DNA of 64,000 nucleotides. It comes from Ricinus communis (Eukaryota > Streptophyta > Magnoliopsida > Malpighiales > Euphorbiaceae). A program made the translations under genes and the position numbers. The stretch is taken from positions 8,005,582-8,069,581 of the forward strand of contig NC_063262.1 in the NCBI RefSeq assembly GCF_019578655.1. The letters run 5' to 3'. Below the pieces are notes generated by a model that was not told the origin of the DNA, ran no database searches, and saw nothing but the letters and a program-made list of their open reading frames with translations. The stretch's first letter is position 1. Every line of letters begins with the position of its first letter. Shown here one piece after another: positions 1-12,000 of the stretch.

Positions 1-2282
1 TTATAGGTAATGTATGCCTCTAGTGCTTGCTGGCCTAGATAAATATGCAGGCAGCTGGTTGGTTTTATCAAATTGGTCCTGTTAACGTGTAATCCCTTCC
101 TGGAACCTTTCTTTCTATTTGAGTCATTGCTAGAGATATGTAGATCCATTAGGAGGTTGATGAATGTATCCATTTCGTTTATAATTTAATATTAATTTTC
201 ACTGTTATATCATGGTGGCTTGTTATTTCTTACAAGAATCATGTATCAGGTCATTGGTTGAAATGATAATGGATTTTTTCGCTTGCTTCCTACATGTAAC
301 AGTTTAAATTGCTAGTATGCTGCCCTAAATATTAGGCCTGTTTTTATTTCTTGTTGTTGTTAGTGTGTTAAATTACTATTAAATGTATAATTTATTTTTT
401 AATATATTTTATTTTATTATACTATAATTATATGAATTAATATATTAACTATAATAATTTATTTAACTCAATTATATTTATTATTGAAAATTATTTTAAA
501 GCAGAAATTTAAATTTCATTAATAAAATTTATAAATTCAAATATTATTATTTAATTTTAAAATAATAATTATTTATTATAAATTATAAAAAGTTAATTGT
601 ATAAATTAATTTACAGTCAACTAAACTGATAAGAAAAATATTAAAATAAATTTTTATTAAATATTTTAATATAACTATTTAGTAAAAATACTTATTAGTT
701 ACACCAGATTTCTAAATAAACCATTTTCCTATTATGAATTTCATTTTCTTTTCCATTTGATATATGTTGGCATCAGAAATATCCCATACAAGAACCTCAC
801 CTCCAGAAATATCCCATCAGAAATATGTTGGCCCCTGTACACCCACTTTATACAACTGATAGAAACAGAAGCCAAAACCATGCCAAAGACAGCTTCAACT
901 GCAGCCAATTCCAATAAATTACTTGTCTTTCGATGTTAATGGGGATGGCAGTCGGGCATGTATTTTTTGGTATCGCATAACGGATTCACGGATTCATGTA
1001 TAATAAACAAATTTAGAACGGATATAAAATTTAATTTTATTATCCGTATTGAATTTGGGTCAGGTTCGGATTTGAATTCGCAAGTAACCGTTACCCGAAC
1101 CTGATTATATTAAAATTTATTATATTTAATTTTATTTTTATTAATTAAAATATTATTTTAAATTTATTAATTTATATTTGGATTGTATTAATATATTGAA
1201 TATTTAAATTTGATTAATTTATATTTTATATTTCTTGTCATTAATTTTTGTTAATATATTTTAGAATTTAATTATTATAAACGGTTTTGGTAAATGAATA
1301 TTCATTTAATTATTTGGATGTTTATATAAACATATATGATACTCTGTACCTATTTAAATACCATAAGTATATTTAATAATTATTTAATTTAAACAATTTT
1401 TAATTAAATTTAGATAATATGCGGATATTTCTATTTGAATTTGGAATATTTTCGAATAATAAAGACAATTTTCTAAATGATTTTAGAATAGATTCAGGTT
1501 TGAAAATCTTTAAATGGACGAGGACTCTATCCATTGTCATTTCTAAATATTAAAGCGATTCTCATATAATTACGAGAAAACATAGAATAATTGCATATTC
1601 TATCTATGGTGTGATAATAAATTAATAAGGAAAAGTACAAATATATAACATGTGATTTTGATGCTATTTTTACATAATGATACAATATCTTTCTCGGCTG
1701 ATTCATTTTATTAGCAAACACATACAAAAAAAAATTATGTAGTTTAAGAAGTTGATGTCGTATAAATATATCGTGCAATAGGGTACCGATTTTTTCAATT
1801 GACTCGTCACTTCAGGTTTGTTAACTGTGCCAGTCATTTTTTTCTCCATTTACTAACATGAACCGCAAGGTATCTCACTGTCACAAAAGATATCAGACCA
1901 CTGTGTGAAAATATATCAAATGACAGAGAAAGAATTTGTAATCTTCCCTAATTAATATTCCTAATGAGTTGTACATGGGACACAGCTTTTGCACAAAAAA
2001 TAACATCAATCGAAAAGCAAATGATTCTGCTCAAGTTTCAGAAATTGAACTCATCGGAATTCCACCCTTGCATTTTGCCAATATACAACTTCATAGAACA
2101 AATCTTTGTGGGTTTTAAGTTTCGTGCACTCCACAGTGAACTTGTTTGTGGATCAAAAACTTCATGCGTTCTTTAGAACGGTTTACGAAGCTCAAGGTTC
2201 AAGTTTCATGCAACCTATAGGACACTTCCCAAGAGCACAAAGTTATGACACCACCAATTAAGGCTGTTTTTTTCTTTTAGAA
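1..2282. other. AT-rich intergenic sequence, no gene recognised
   Basis: No coding region with convincing codon structure is visible. Positions 770-830 hold three close copies of a short AGAAATATCCCAT-like word. Positions 940-1110 are locally GC-richer, with repeated ACGGAT and CCGAAC words, and may be a worn transposon end, but no terminal repeat pair was found. The 60-83 residue open frames here look like chance frames. Confidence 0.5.
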
Positions 2283-2287
2283 AATTT

Positions 2288-2383
2288 TGTTGTGAAATAA
2301 ACAACAATAAAAAGAATAAAGAATGTTGTAAAATAAAGATAAAAAATAAAAATAAAAAAGAGAGAAGAGAGAGTAAGTTTTCT

Positions 2384-2438
<55 letters not shown>

Positions 2439-2572
2439 TTCTATTGATTATAATACCTATTTATAGGTGTTAATGGTTACAGAGATAGAGTTCTATTTTA
2501 CATAAGAAAATCTATCCATAGACATAATGATAAACATCCAATAAATCCAAATACTATAATATTATCATAACA
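2288..2572 (-). repeat. 3' LTR of the first copia element
   Basis: In element sense it begins TGTTATGATAATA and ends TTTCACAACA, so it has TG...CA termini. It is longer than the partner LTR mainly because of a TA dinucleotide expansion at about 2387-2436. Confidence 0.9.
2387..2436. repeat. (TA)n microsatellite inside an LTR
   Basis: An uninterrupted TA dinucleotide run of about 50 bp is present in only one of the two LTRs, so it expanded after insertion. Confidence 0.9.
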
Positions 2573-2788
2573 CTCTCCTTGAATGTCCATTACAATGAAT
2601 ATGCTTCATTAAGTTTTACTATGAAAAATCCTAAGGGAAAAGTTCTTAGTAAAGGAAAAGGAGTACATTATTCATGTAGAAATTCCGACTTCGAGTTTTA
2701 TGGATAAAATAAGCCCATATCTAATGTACCACGTAAATAACGGAAATCTTGTTTCACACTATTTCAATGTCTTCGAGTTAGTGAAGAA

Positions 2789-3650
2789 TTATCTTACTAG
2801 CAAATTCACAGAAAATGTTATATCAGGTCTTGTATAATTAACAAGATATACTAATGCTCCAATAACATTAAGATATGGTACTTCTCGACCAAGTATTTTT
2901 TCACTATCTTTTCGAGGACGAAAATTATCATATTTCACATCCAAGTATCTAACAATCATAGGAGAACTCATTGGATGAGATTTATCCATATTAAAAAGTT
3001 CTAATATCTTTTCAATATAAGTTGACTAATGAATAAAAATCCCTCCAAATAAATATTCGATCTGCAGACCGAGACAAAATTTTGTTCGTCCCAAATCTTT
3101 TATTCAAATTCATTTTTAAATAAATTATTGTTTCTATCAACTTTTCAGGAATCCCAATAATGTTTCAATCATTAACATAAACTGCAATTATAGCAAAACC
3201 AGAATTTATTTTTTTAATGAAAACACATGGATAAATTGAATTGTTAATATATCATTCTTTCAAAAGATATTCACTTATGCAATTATACCACATTCTTCAA
3301 GATTGTTTTAATCCATACAAGGATTTTTGTAGCTTAATTAAATACATTTCTCGAGGTTTTGAGCTACATGCTTCAGGCATTTTTAGTCTTTCAGGAACTT
3401 TCATATAAGTCATTATCGAGTGATCCATAAAAATAAGTTGTAACAATATCCATAAGATACATATGAAGTCCTTCTAAACTTGCTAGGCTAATTAAAAATA
3501 AAAATGTAATTACATCCACAACTGGGAAATAAGTTTCTTCACAATCAATGCTAGGTCTTTGCGAGAACTCTTGTGCTACAAGTCTTGCTTTATATCTCAC
3601 AATTTTATTTTTATCATTACGTTTACGCACAAAAATCTATAGCCTACTGG
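2789..3650 (-). pseudogene. copia reverse transcriptase/RNase H relic
   Basis: Frames at 3630-3391 and 2989-2789 carry copia reverse-transcriptase signatures: a VRYKARLVAQ motif followed by a TY-P-VVD stretch, and a YLVNYTRPDI stretch that normally joins RT to RNase H. Between them the catalytic YVDD box reads YVND (complement of 3168-3179), and a stop codon follows at once. The first catalytic aspartate is therefore lost and the frame is closed. Further stops and frame changes separate the pieces. This is a dead copy of the polymerase domain. Confidence 0.85.
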
Positions 3651-4049
3651 TTTAATATCTTCAGGTATTAAAACAATAGGCTCAAAGATTTGGCATTTTT
3701 CTAATGAGTTTAATTCTGCCTAGACTTCATCTTACCATTTAGGCCAATCATTTCTTTATCGACATTCAATAATAGGCTTAAGTTCAATGTCATCACTTTC
3801 TTTTGCAATATCAATTGCAACTGCATATGCAAATATAGTTGTCAATAATAGTTTCACTTCGATTTTATCTCTTACCTAAAGTGACATAGTTGATTGATAT
3901 CTCATTGTTTTCATTATTTTCATGTACTTGAACATCTTCAAGGGTTACTTGTTCATCTATGGCTCTTCAAGAACATCAATTTTGGATTGTCACTTGGTTT
4001 ATTTTTTCCTTTTTCTTTCTTGAATTTTTATCCTTAGAACCAAGCGGTC

Positions 4050-4762
4050 TTTCATGCTTCTGGTGTGTCATGAACTTATTTGCTATAATATTAACATGTT
4101 GTCCTATTGGGACATTAGTTCTAGCTGGAGTATTTTCAGCTGGTATATGAGATTTAGTAACTCTTTTTAGATCATAAAATATATCTGCTAATTGGTTTGC
4201 TAATTTTTACAAATGAATGATCCTTTGAAACTCTTCTAGTGTATCATAGACTTATTTGCTATAATGTTAACATGTTGTTCTACTGGGGCATCAATTCTAG
4301 TTAGAGCATTTTCAGCTGGTATATGAGATTTAGTAACTCTTTTTTTATCACAAAATGCATTTGGCAATTGGTTTGCTATTTTTTATAAATGAATGATCCT
4401 TTGAAACGCTTCTAGCTTGTTATAGACTCATTTACTATAATATTAACATGTTGTCCTACTAGGACCTCAATTTTAGCTGGAACATTTTCAGTTGGTATAT
4501 GAGATTTAGTAATTCTTTTTGGATCATAAAATGTATATGGCAATTGATTTGCTATTTTTCGCAAATGAATGATCCTTTGAAATGCTTCTGGCATGCCATA
4601 AACTCATTTGCTATAACATTAACATGTCCTACTGGAACATCAATTCTAACTGGAGCCTTTTCAGTTGGTATATGAGATTTAGTAACTCTTTTTGGACTAC
4701 AAAATGCATTTGGCAATTGGTTTGCTATATTTTGTAAATTAATGATCCTTTGAACTTCTAGT
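4050..4762. repeat. Tandem array, four copies of a 176-bp unit
   Basis: The word TTAACATG recurs at 4091, 4267, 4443 and 4619, exactly 176 bp apart each time. The whole unit is recognisable in all copies, from CTTATTTGCTATAAT through ATATGAGATTTAGTAACTC to AATGAATGATCCTTTGAAA. The fourth copy lacks three bases just after TTAACATG. The array lies between integrase and reverse transcriptase of the copia element. Because 176 is not a multiple of three, the copies cannot all stay in one frame. Confidence 0.92.
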
Positions 4763-4779
4763 TCATATTATTTTGAATA

Positions 4780-5700
4780 AGGATCAAGATGATCTAATGA
4801 TGGCTCATTCCAAATAATTTATTTCTCTAAATGCTTGTTCTCTCCCCAACTTAGGAAATAAAGCCTCATTAAAATGACAATCATTAAATCTCGTGGTATC
4901 TCCTTATAATGGCTCAAAATATTTAATTATAAATGGAGATTCATATCCAATATATATTATCAATCTCCTCCAAGGTCCCATTTTTGTGCGATGTGAGGGT
5001 CAATTGGGATATAAACAACACATCCAAAAATTTTCAAATAGAAAAAATTTGGCTCCTAGCCAGAAACTAACTGTAATGTTGAAAATTTATAATAACTAGT
5101 TGACATGATGCGAATAATAGTTGCTACATGTAAAAATGCATGTCCTCAAGTAATTCTTGGGATGTTTGATTTCATAAGCCATTCTACCTATTAATTGGAA
5201 ACGTTTAATAAAAGATTATGCTAGACCCTTTTGAGTATGAACATGAGCTACTCGATGTTCAAGGGTTATTCTAATTGACATGCAATAATCATTAAAGGCC
5301 TTAGATGTAAATTCACCAGCATTATCATGACGAATTCTCTTGATAACATATTCTGAAAACTATACTCTTAATCGAATTATTTGAGCAAGTAATCTAGCAA
5401 ATGCCATATTTCGAGTTGGTAATAAACATATATATGACCATCTTATTGATGCATCTATTAACACCATTAAAATATTTAAATGGTCCACATGCTAGATGAA
5501 TTAGTCCACAAATATCACCTTGTATATGTTTCAAAAATCTAGGTGATTCATTTTAAATTTTGCTCAGTGAAGGCCTAATAATCAGTTTTCCTTGAGAACA
5601 AGCCGAACATGCGAATTCATTAGATTGAAGGATCTTTTGGTTCTTCAATGGATGGCCATAAGAGCTTTCAATAATTTTTCATGTCATTGTTGATCCAAGA
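4780..5700 (-). pseudogene. copia integrase relic
   Basis: Read on the minus strand, 5285-5345 shows a DNAGEF-like integrase core motif. The stretch continues through sequence of integrase character in several interrupted frames down to about 4800, next to the tandem array. No frame is open for more than a few dozen codons. The assignment rests on this motif and on its place between protease and reverse transcriptase. Confidence 0.6.
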
Positions 5701-5934
5701 TGACCTAATCAATCATGCCAAATAAGAAAAATATTTGGGTCAGCAAACTTCTAGTTTACTATTACATTTGTTTCAATATTTATACATATATGTAATATAA
5801 GTCAGAGAGAAAGTAAGATAATTTCTCCAATACACATTTCTTCTCCATTGTTATGGTTGTAATATAAAGATACTCAATATTTTTCACATTTGTAGTTTCA
5901 ATATGATATCTATTTCAGCAAATATCTTTAAAGT

Positions 5935-6195
5935 TCAATAAATTTCTACGAGGTTTTCGAAAGAATAATTTTTTTTAATAAAGAAATATGTATCTCCAGG
6001 TAGTAATATATTTGCTTTTCCGGAGCCTTCAATTATTCTTTTATTAACAAATATTGTATTGATATAAGTTTCTCCAATTATTAAGTGAGAAAAATATTTC
6101 TTATCTTTTAATATGGTGTGCGTGGTAGCATTGTCTGCAAGACATAAATCTGCATCATTTGTTTTTAATCCTACTAATAATTGAGTAGTATCCAT
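5935..6195 (-). pseudogene. copia protease/GAG-pre-integrase relic
   Basis: An 86-residue frame contains LCLADNATTHTILKDKKYF, the aspartic-protease neighbourhood of a well-known plant copia group. It is followed by a region of the kind linking protease to integrase. It is the longest uninterrupted coding trace of this element, and the frame ends at 5935 where the downstream domain should continue. Confidence 0.75.
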
Positions 6196-6244
6196 AATAT
6201 TTTACTTTCTATAAAGAACACGTCAATTAGTATCAATCTTTTAG

Positions 6245-6765
6245 AGACTAATATTTAGTTCTTGAAGGACATAAAATTAGAATTAATTAGTTAGGATACT
6301 AGATTTCATGATACTTTATTCTTCAGGAACTCATGGTCAAGATTCTTCAAGAATCCATACTTTAATTATTTATTTAGTTAGTTCTTCATAAACGAAAATT
6401 AATACTAGTTCTCTAGGAACTAAAATTTATATAATATAAGTCTTTTAGGAACTGAAATTTATAATACAAGTTCTTCAAGGCCTATATATAACACTAGTTC
6501 TTCAAGAACTAAAGTTTATAATACAAGTTTTTCAAGAACTAAAATCTCAAGGGCCTATTTCAGCGTCATGGACTTTTTTGTTTTTGCATTGGAGGGCTCT
6601 TAACATTATTTATGTTATAAAAATAAAAGAGTATGAAAAATAAATCTATAATATATGTTCTTCATGAACTAAAATTTATAATACAAGTTCTTCAAAAACT
6701 AAAATTTATAATATAAGTTCTTCAGAAACTATATATAACACTAGTTCTTCAAGAACTAGAAATTA
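6245..6765. repeat. Array of AGTTCTTCAAGAACT palindromes
   Basis: About twelve intact or worn copies of a roughly 30-bp word (AGTTCTTCAAGAACT then AAAATTTATAATA) are spread through this stretch, for example near 6408, 6441, 6470, 6495, 6524, 6656, 6686, 6716 and 6742. AGTTCTTCAAGAACT is a perfect inverted repeat around its central base and contains TTCAAGAA, which fits the TTCnnGAA heat-shock-element core. It occupies the part of the element where leader and gag would be expected. Confidence 0.8.
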
Positions 6766-7096
6766 ATTAACATTAATTAGTATCGAATAATATATCTAAA
6801 AATAAGATAGAAATAAAATAAAACTATGATCCTACAAAATATGCAGATAAAATTATAATTGCAATATAAACTAGTATTTGGCCAAAACAAAGGAATTTAG
6901 TAAAAATTTAAATGCCACAAACGAAAATAAAAAAGTATGTGCTATATACTCATTAGGACTGCCAAAATGGATCCTTGTGAATTTAATAGTGAATTCAATA
7001 AAGATAGATATAGCCTCATGCAATATTTCTTTTAAATATGAAAAGAAAAAAATAGCTTTATCTTGAATTTTATTTTAAGCGATTATGTTGATAACC

Positions 7097-7352
7097 TGTT
7101 GTGAAATAAAGAACAATAACAAGAATAAAGAGTGTTGTAAAATAAATATCAAAAACAAAGAAAATAAAGAGAGAAGAGAGTAATTTTCTGAAGTGTATAT
7201 ATGTATGTGTATGTATCATTTTATTGATTGTAACACCTACTTATAGGTGTAAAAGGTTACATAAATAAAATTCTATTTATATAAGGAAATCTATTCATAA
7301 ACATAATGATAGGCATTCAATATAATTCAAATACTATAATAGTATCATAATA
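7097..7352 (-). repeat. 5' LTR of the first copia element
   Basis: It is collinear with 2288-2572. Its outer terminal dinucleotide is mutated from CA to TA on the plus strand. The TA run of the partner is replaced by a short mixed TATG/TGTA stretch. AATTT follows directly and completes the target duplication. Confidence 0.9.
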
Positions 7353-7357
7353 AATTT

Positions 7358-8900
7358 CACTTTTTACTTATTTTTTAAAAACAACTATAAAAACACTACT
7401 ATTTTTTTATTTTTTTTAAATTACCTTCCCCTATTTTTAGGAATATCCACTCTTCAGCTTTTTTATCTTTTTTTTCTTAGATTAGTTTCAGGTATTTTAC
7501 AGATTCCTGACATATACCATATTTTAGTAAATATATACCATTGTTGTTCAATACTTGAATTAAATGTTATTTCATTTTAAACAATTTTAAATATTTAAAA
7601 TATATTATTATTTGATGAATGTATACTTTTTGTAATTTAGTTTCTTTTGTTTGCATTTTATTTTATTTGAAAAAAATTGAAATATCCAACATATACTTAT
7701 TGTATACTATTTTTGGTTAGAATATATACCCTTTGTTGTTATCTATGTCTAAAATATATCAAATATATACTTTTTCTTTTCAATATATATTGGATATATA
7801 CTTTTTTACCTTATAGCAATTTATTTTATATTCTCGGTACATCTCTAAATCTTTAAAAATAAAAGAATATCTTTTAAATTTATTTATTTATTTATTCATT
7901 ATTAATATTATAAAATCAAATAAAATATAAAATAATATTTCACAAAAATTAATATATTTAAAATTCATTATACATTAAATGTACTGAATATTTTTTTAAA
8001 ATATATCTAATAGATATTTTTCATTTGAAAATATAAATCAGATATTTTATAAAATAAAATTATGCTTTAAAATATTTTTATAAATAATTATCTATTTTTA
8101 TTTTCTGCAATTCTCATGAGTACTTTCGTAATTATTTGATATTTTATAGCATTTATGAACGAAACACCTATTCTTTTCGAAAAAATAACTTACATCTGAA
8201 AAAAAAAAAATTCCATTTTTAATTAAATGCTAAAAAAATTACAATCAAATAGCAGAATTGAGAATTTTCCGAATGACCATCTAAGCACCAGAACCGACTG
8301 CCAGATACAGTTCGCGAAAGTTGATATATTAATTGAAAAATACGAATTTATTTTATTTTCATAAATCTGTAAAATTCCAAAAAAATAGCGCAACTGTCGC
8401 TTCAACTAGAAGTATTTTTTCCGCTGACCAATCTTCCTGAATACACCAAACACAAGAAAATGTTTCCTTGGAAAATATTTTCCGCCAAACAAACAGGGCC
8501 TAAGATAATAGTAAGAAACATTTGACGAACGTGCCAAGCAGAATACAAGTTTGCCCCACGCATACTTCTACCACATAAAATAGCATTCAAACGAAGAGAT
8601 GCCAGGGGAAGATTACTTTTAAATAATGAGCCACCTCAATTATTCATCCTGTTTCTGGAATATTACTTTCAGCCATACGATTCTAATGACAATGGTTTTA
8701 GAACAAAAATAAAGAATTGAGTTTGATACATGAGGATCGGAGAGCAAACATGGTAATTTCACTACCTGCAGCTCAACAAGACATTGAAAATTTAAAAAGC
8801 CTCAACAGTGTATCTTACAAATGCCTCCTCCGCCTATATAATGAGCACCTGAACTGTTTATCTAAAAATTCTGATACTACGGTGTAATCTTTCTCTTTTA
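7358..8900. other. AT-rich intergenic sequence
   Basis: No coding region or complete element was recognised. Near 8460-8505 the sequence GGAAAATATTTTCC is followed by CAAACAAACAGGGCC and then TAA. This resembles one end of a Tourist-like MITE, but a matching opposite end was not found. The two short minus-strand frames at 8223-8590 have no recognisable motifs. Confidence 0.5.
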
Positions 8901-9038
8901 AGTGATCTAAATAGGAAGGGAATATAGCATGGCATGCCTCCTAACTTACTCAAGATGAACAAAATTCTCAAATTCAGAAATATTGCAGCTCAAAGTAAGC
9001 TCAGGGCATCTCTCAGATGGTGCTGGTCATGAGTCGAA

Positions 9039-12000
9039 TCATAGAATCTCGTGAGCCTTGCCATAATACCTGTTTATGAATGGAGCCTGCAAGTCAAAAA
9101 TATTAATTAGCACACAAAAATATTAATTAGCACAAAGAATTACTTTTTAGCAGAGTCCTCTTCAGAAAAAGTGCAGTGTCTGAGCATTCTACCCACATTG
9201 TAGACAATTGAATTACAGTAGTACCATGGCATACATGTCAACAGCATAAATGAAAGACAAATAAATTACATTCCGAAAGATCATCCTCACCCAACAATTC
9301 CCTTTTTACTTCACCTTGCCATTTTGGACGTCCCAAGAAGTTTCAGATGAGCAAAGGACGACCATGTAGATTATTACATAATATCAATGAACAAACTGAA
9401 GACATTCCTCAAAAAGAACACAAACAGGAATGCCATAACTTTAGGTTACAAAAACCTGAAACCTGCAAAATTTATATCTAAAGCTTCTGATCTGCTCACG
9501 GTCCCTCCTTCACAACTACCCATAAATAATACACTAACTCAAAGTGACTTGGTTTATAATGCAAAAAATAGAAAAATTAAACACTCTGGGAAGTATTTCA
9601 ATGGATAATACTATTAGTTCTCCCTCGGCCATATCAATATTAAAAAAGAAACACAACCGCAAATTTCATCAAGATAAATAATCAGACTTGAAATCATTGA
9701 AGGAAATAGAGATATTTATAGGACTTGCAAGGTGCTTAGAAAATGTAAGTGTACATCCAAGTAACCAATCTATATCTACATCTTCTTTCACAATTTGGAA
9801 ATTAAAGTCATCAGAGTGAATACTAACTTACTAACTAGTCTTCCCCCCTCCCAAAAAAAAAAACAGAAACAATTCCTCCACTGAAGATGGTGGCACCGCC
9901 ACTGCCATGCACAACTAATTCTTACTAGAGATTGTAATATATAGGAGCATATTAAATAGCAATTTCCAACATTTACCTTTACATTTGATATGTCGGGTGT
10001 ATCTGGTGTTTGCACAGGATAGAACTTGTAAAACCTCATATTTTCATGTGCCCTTTTAACTTCTTCACTCATTTCTTCCAAGGCCTTTTTTCTGGCTTCT
10101 CTTGCCTGCAGAAAAGGAAAACTATTAAAAGCTACTTAAGTTATCTTACTTGCACTCTTAAACAAAACAAATAAACAGAACATATCTGCCACTTCACAGT
10201 ACCTCCCGGTTAGCGCTCTTTGCTTCTTTAACTTTCTTTTTGACAAAGTCCTAATAAGAAACAAAGGCTTGGCTAAATTTCAATTGAGTTAAAAGTAACA
10301 GAGAACCACGAATTATTTGAATATGTTCAGAATCACACCTTAAAGGCCTCCTTTTGATCTTCAGACAATTCCTCCGCCTGGATCAGCTCATTGGTGAACT
10401 CCTGTGGATTGGTAGACAATTTTAGCACAAGGTAATGGTCTTTCTTTTTCATTTATATTTTTCCTATTCTTCAAGGGGAGGGATTCTTGAAGGGTGTAGA
10501 TATAATTGCTCAAAATTCTGCACTCTTCCCATTCAACAAATTCACGGAGAAGTTACAAGTCCAATGTATCCATAAAGATACACCATTTTACGGCATTCTC
10601 TTCAAACATGTAAGGTACCATCCAAAGATTAATATTCCAAAAAACTGAACGGTGAGTTATGAAGGCTTATCACAGCCCCTCTGCTTAAACCAACTCTTCC
10701 AGTAATGTTGCAGTTGAATCACAATACTTTCTATAAAGGCAATGACAAAAAGCCAAATAAAGTAACTTCACTACAGATCCATTCAGTTTTAAACTAAGAC
10801 ACAAACATCAGAAAATTAATCTTGTACCTCGAGTTCATCCATATCCCAATCAAATTCGCAAAAAACCTGCATGAAACAAATATGTCAATTTCTAATCTTG
10901 TGCACTAACCAAACTCAACCAAAACATCCACCATCCAGTCTGATTTCCAAGAGTTCTCTTTTCATACCGGCTTCGGTTCTGCTTCAAAGAGTATTGGAAC
11001 CACAGTGCTCTGTTCAAGCTCATCTTCCTTAAAGGGATTGTAAAAATCTGTCAAAGCATAAAGCAGACATCAGAAAACTATACAGCTCATCTTACAGTAA
11101 CGAAATACATGGACAAATAATAAGAGCTGTGTCACTCTTTGCATTAAGAACCAAAATTGGTTCAGAGAAATCAATATATTCTGTTATATAATTTCATATA
11201 ATCCTAAGAACTTAGGAATATTTTCTCAAAATTCTTCTTTCTCACAGTATGGTAATCAATACATATGCGGTAAAGTAAACAAATGGCATTTGCATCAGAA
11301 CTCACAAGGCAAGCAGTACTCATATTTCTTAACGCGCTCTATCTTCAAATGCCTCAAAGCAGACCTGCAAGCAAATCATTCTCGTAAGTAGCAATAACAA
11401 GAACACATCCTTACCCATGCATACATGTCATATTCATAGTATTACTACCAAACAGCACTAGCACAAGTTTAATTTTAACCATAATTATATTCCTACATGG
11501 TACATGATGCATCAAATAGCATATGCAACACCAATGACGCAGAAAAAATGATCAGAAACAAAATTTCTATTGTCCAAAAATACCAAAAAAAAAAAAGGAT
11601 TAGATGAAAAGATCATTCTGGAGAAAGACAGATGAGCAGAAGTGCCATGTTTCCTCGTGCATCTGTTGCTTTTACAAATAACCATGATGTCTCCATTCAA
11701 CTGGAAGTCATATACAAAGTAAAGATCACAACATTGTAAAAAAAATATCATATATCCAAATGGTACTTGACAAACAAAAGCCAAATCTTAACTTTGGTTT
11801 ATTAGCAATAGGATGCCAGCCATGAAAGTCATATTTGAAGTAAAGATCACAATAATGTGAAAAAAAAAAAATCATAAATCCAAATGGTACTTGACAAACA
11901 AAAGCAAATCTTAACTTTGGTTTATTAGCAAGAGGCAGCCCCAAAGGAAACAGGAAAAAGGAACTTTTTGAAATTATTCTCATTTAGTTATAATTTTGAC

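Larger units (their letters stand above)
2288..7352 (-). mobile_element. Ty1/copia LTR retrotransposon, decayed, full length
   Basis: Two similar LTRs bound this element. The left copy runs 2288-2572 and the right copy 7097-7352. The 5-bp target duplication AATTT is present at both sides (2283-2287 and 7353-7357). Coding traces lie on the minus strand in the copia order protease, integrase, reverse transcriptase, RNase H. Next to the left LTR the minus strand reads AAGGAGAG, a polypurine tract. Next to the right LTR it reads GGTTATCAACA, a plausible primer-binding site of the internal tRNA-Met type used by some copia elements. The coding region has many stops and no recognisable gag, so the copy cannot be autonomous. 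Its internal region is unusually repetitive, with a 176-bp tandem array and a palindrome array, both listed separately. Confidence 0.93.

Noticed and set aside
8460..8505. One end of a possible MITE (GGAAAATATTTTCC, then CAGGGCC and TAA)
   Set aside because: No matching opposite end with the same target was found, so no element is called.
11512..11983. Two similar minus-strand frames
   Set aside because: They come from the 121-bp intronic tandem duplication and have no splice continuity with HIT4 exons.
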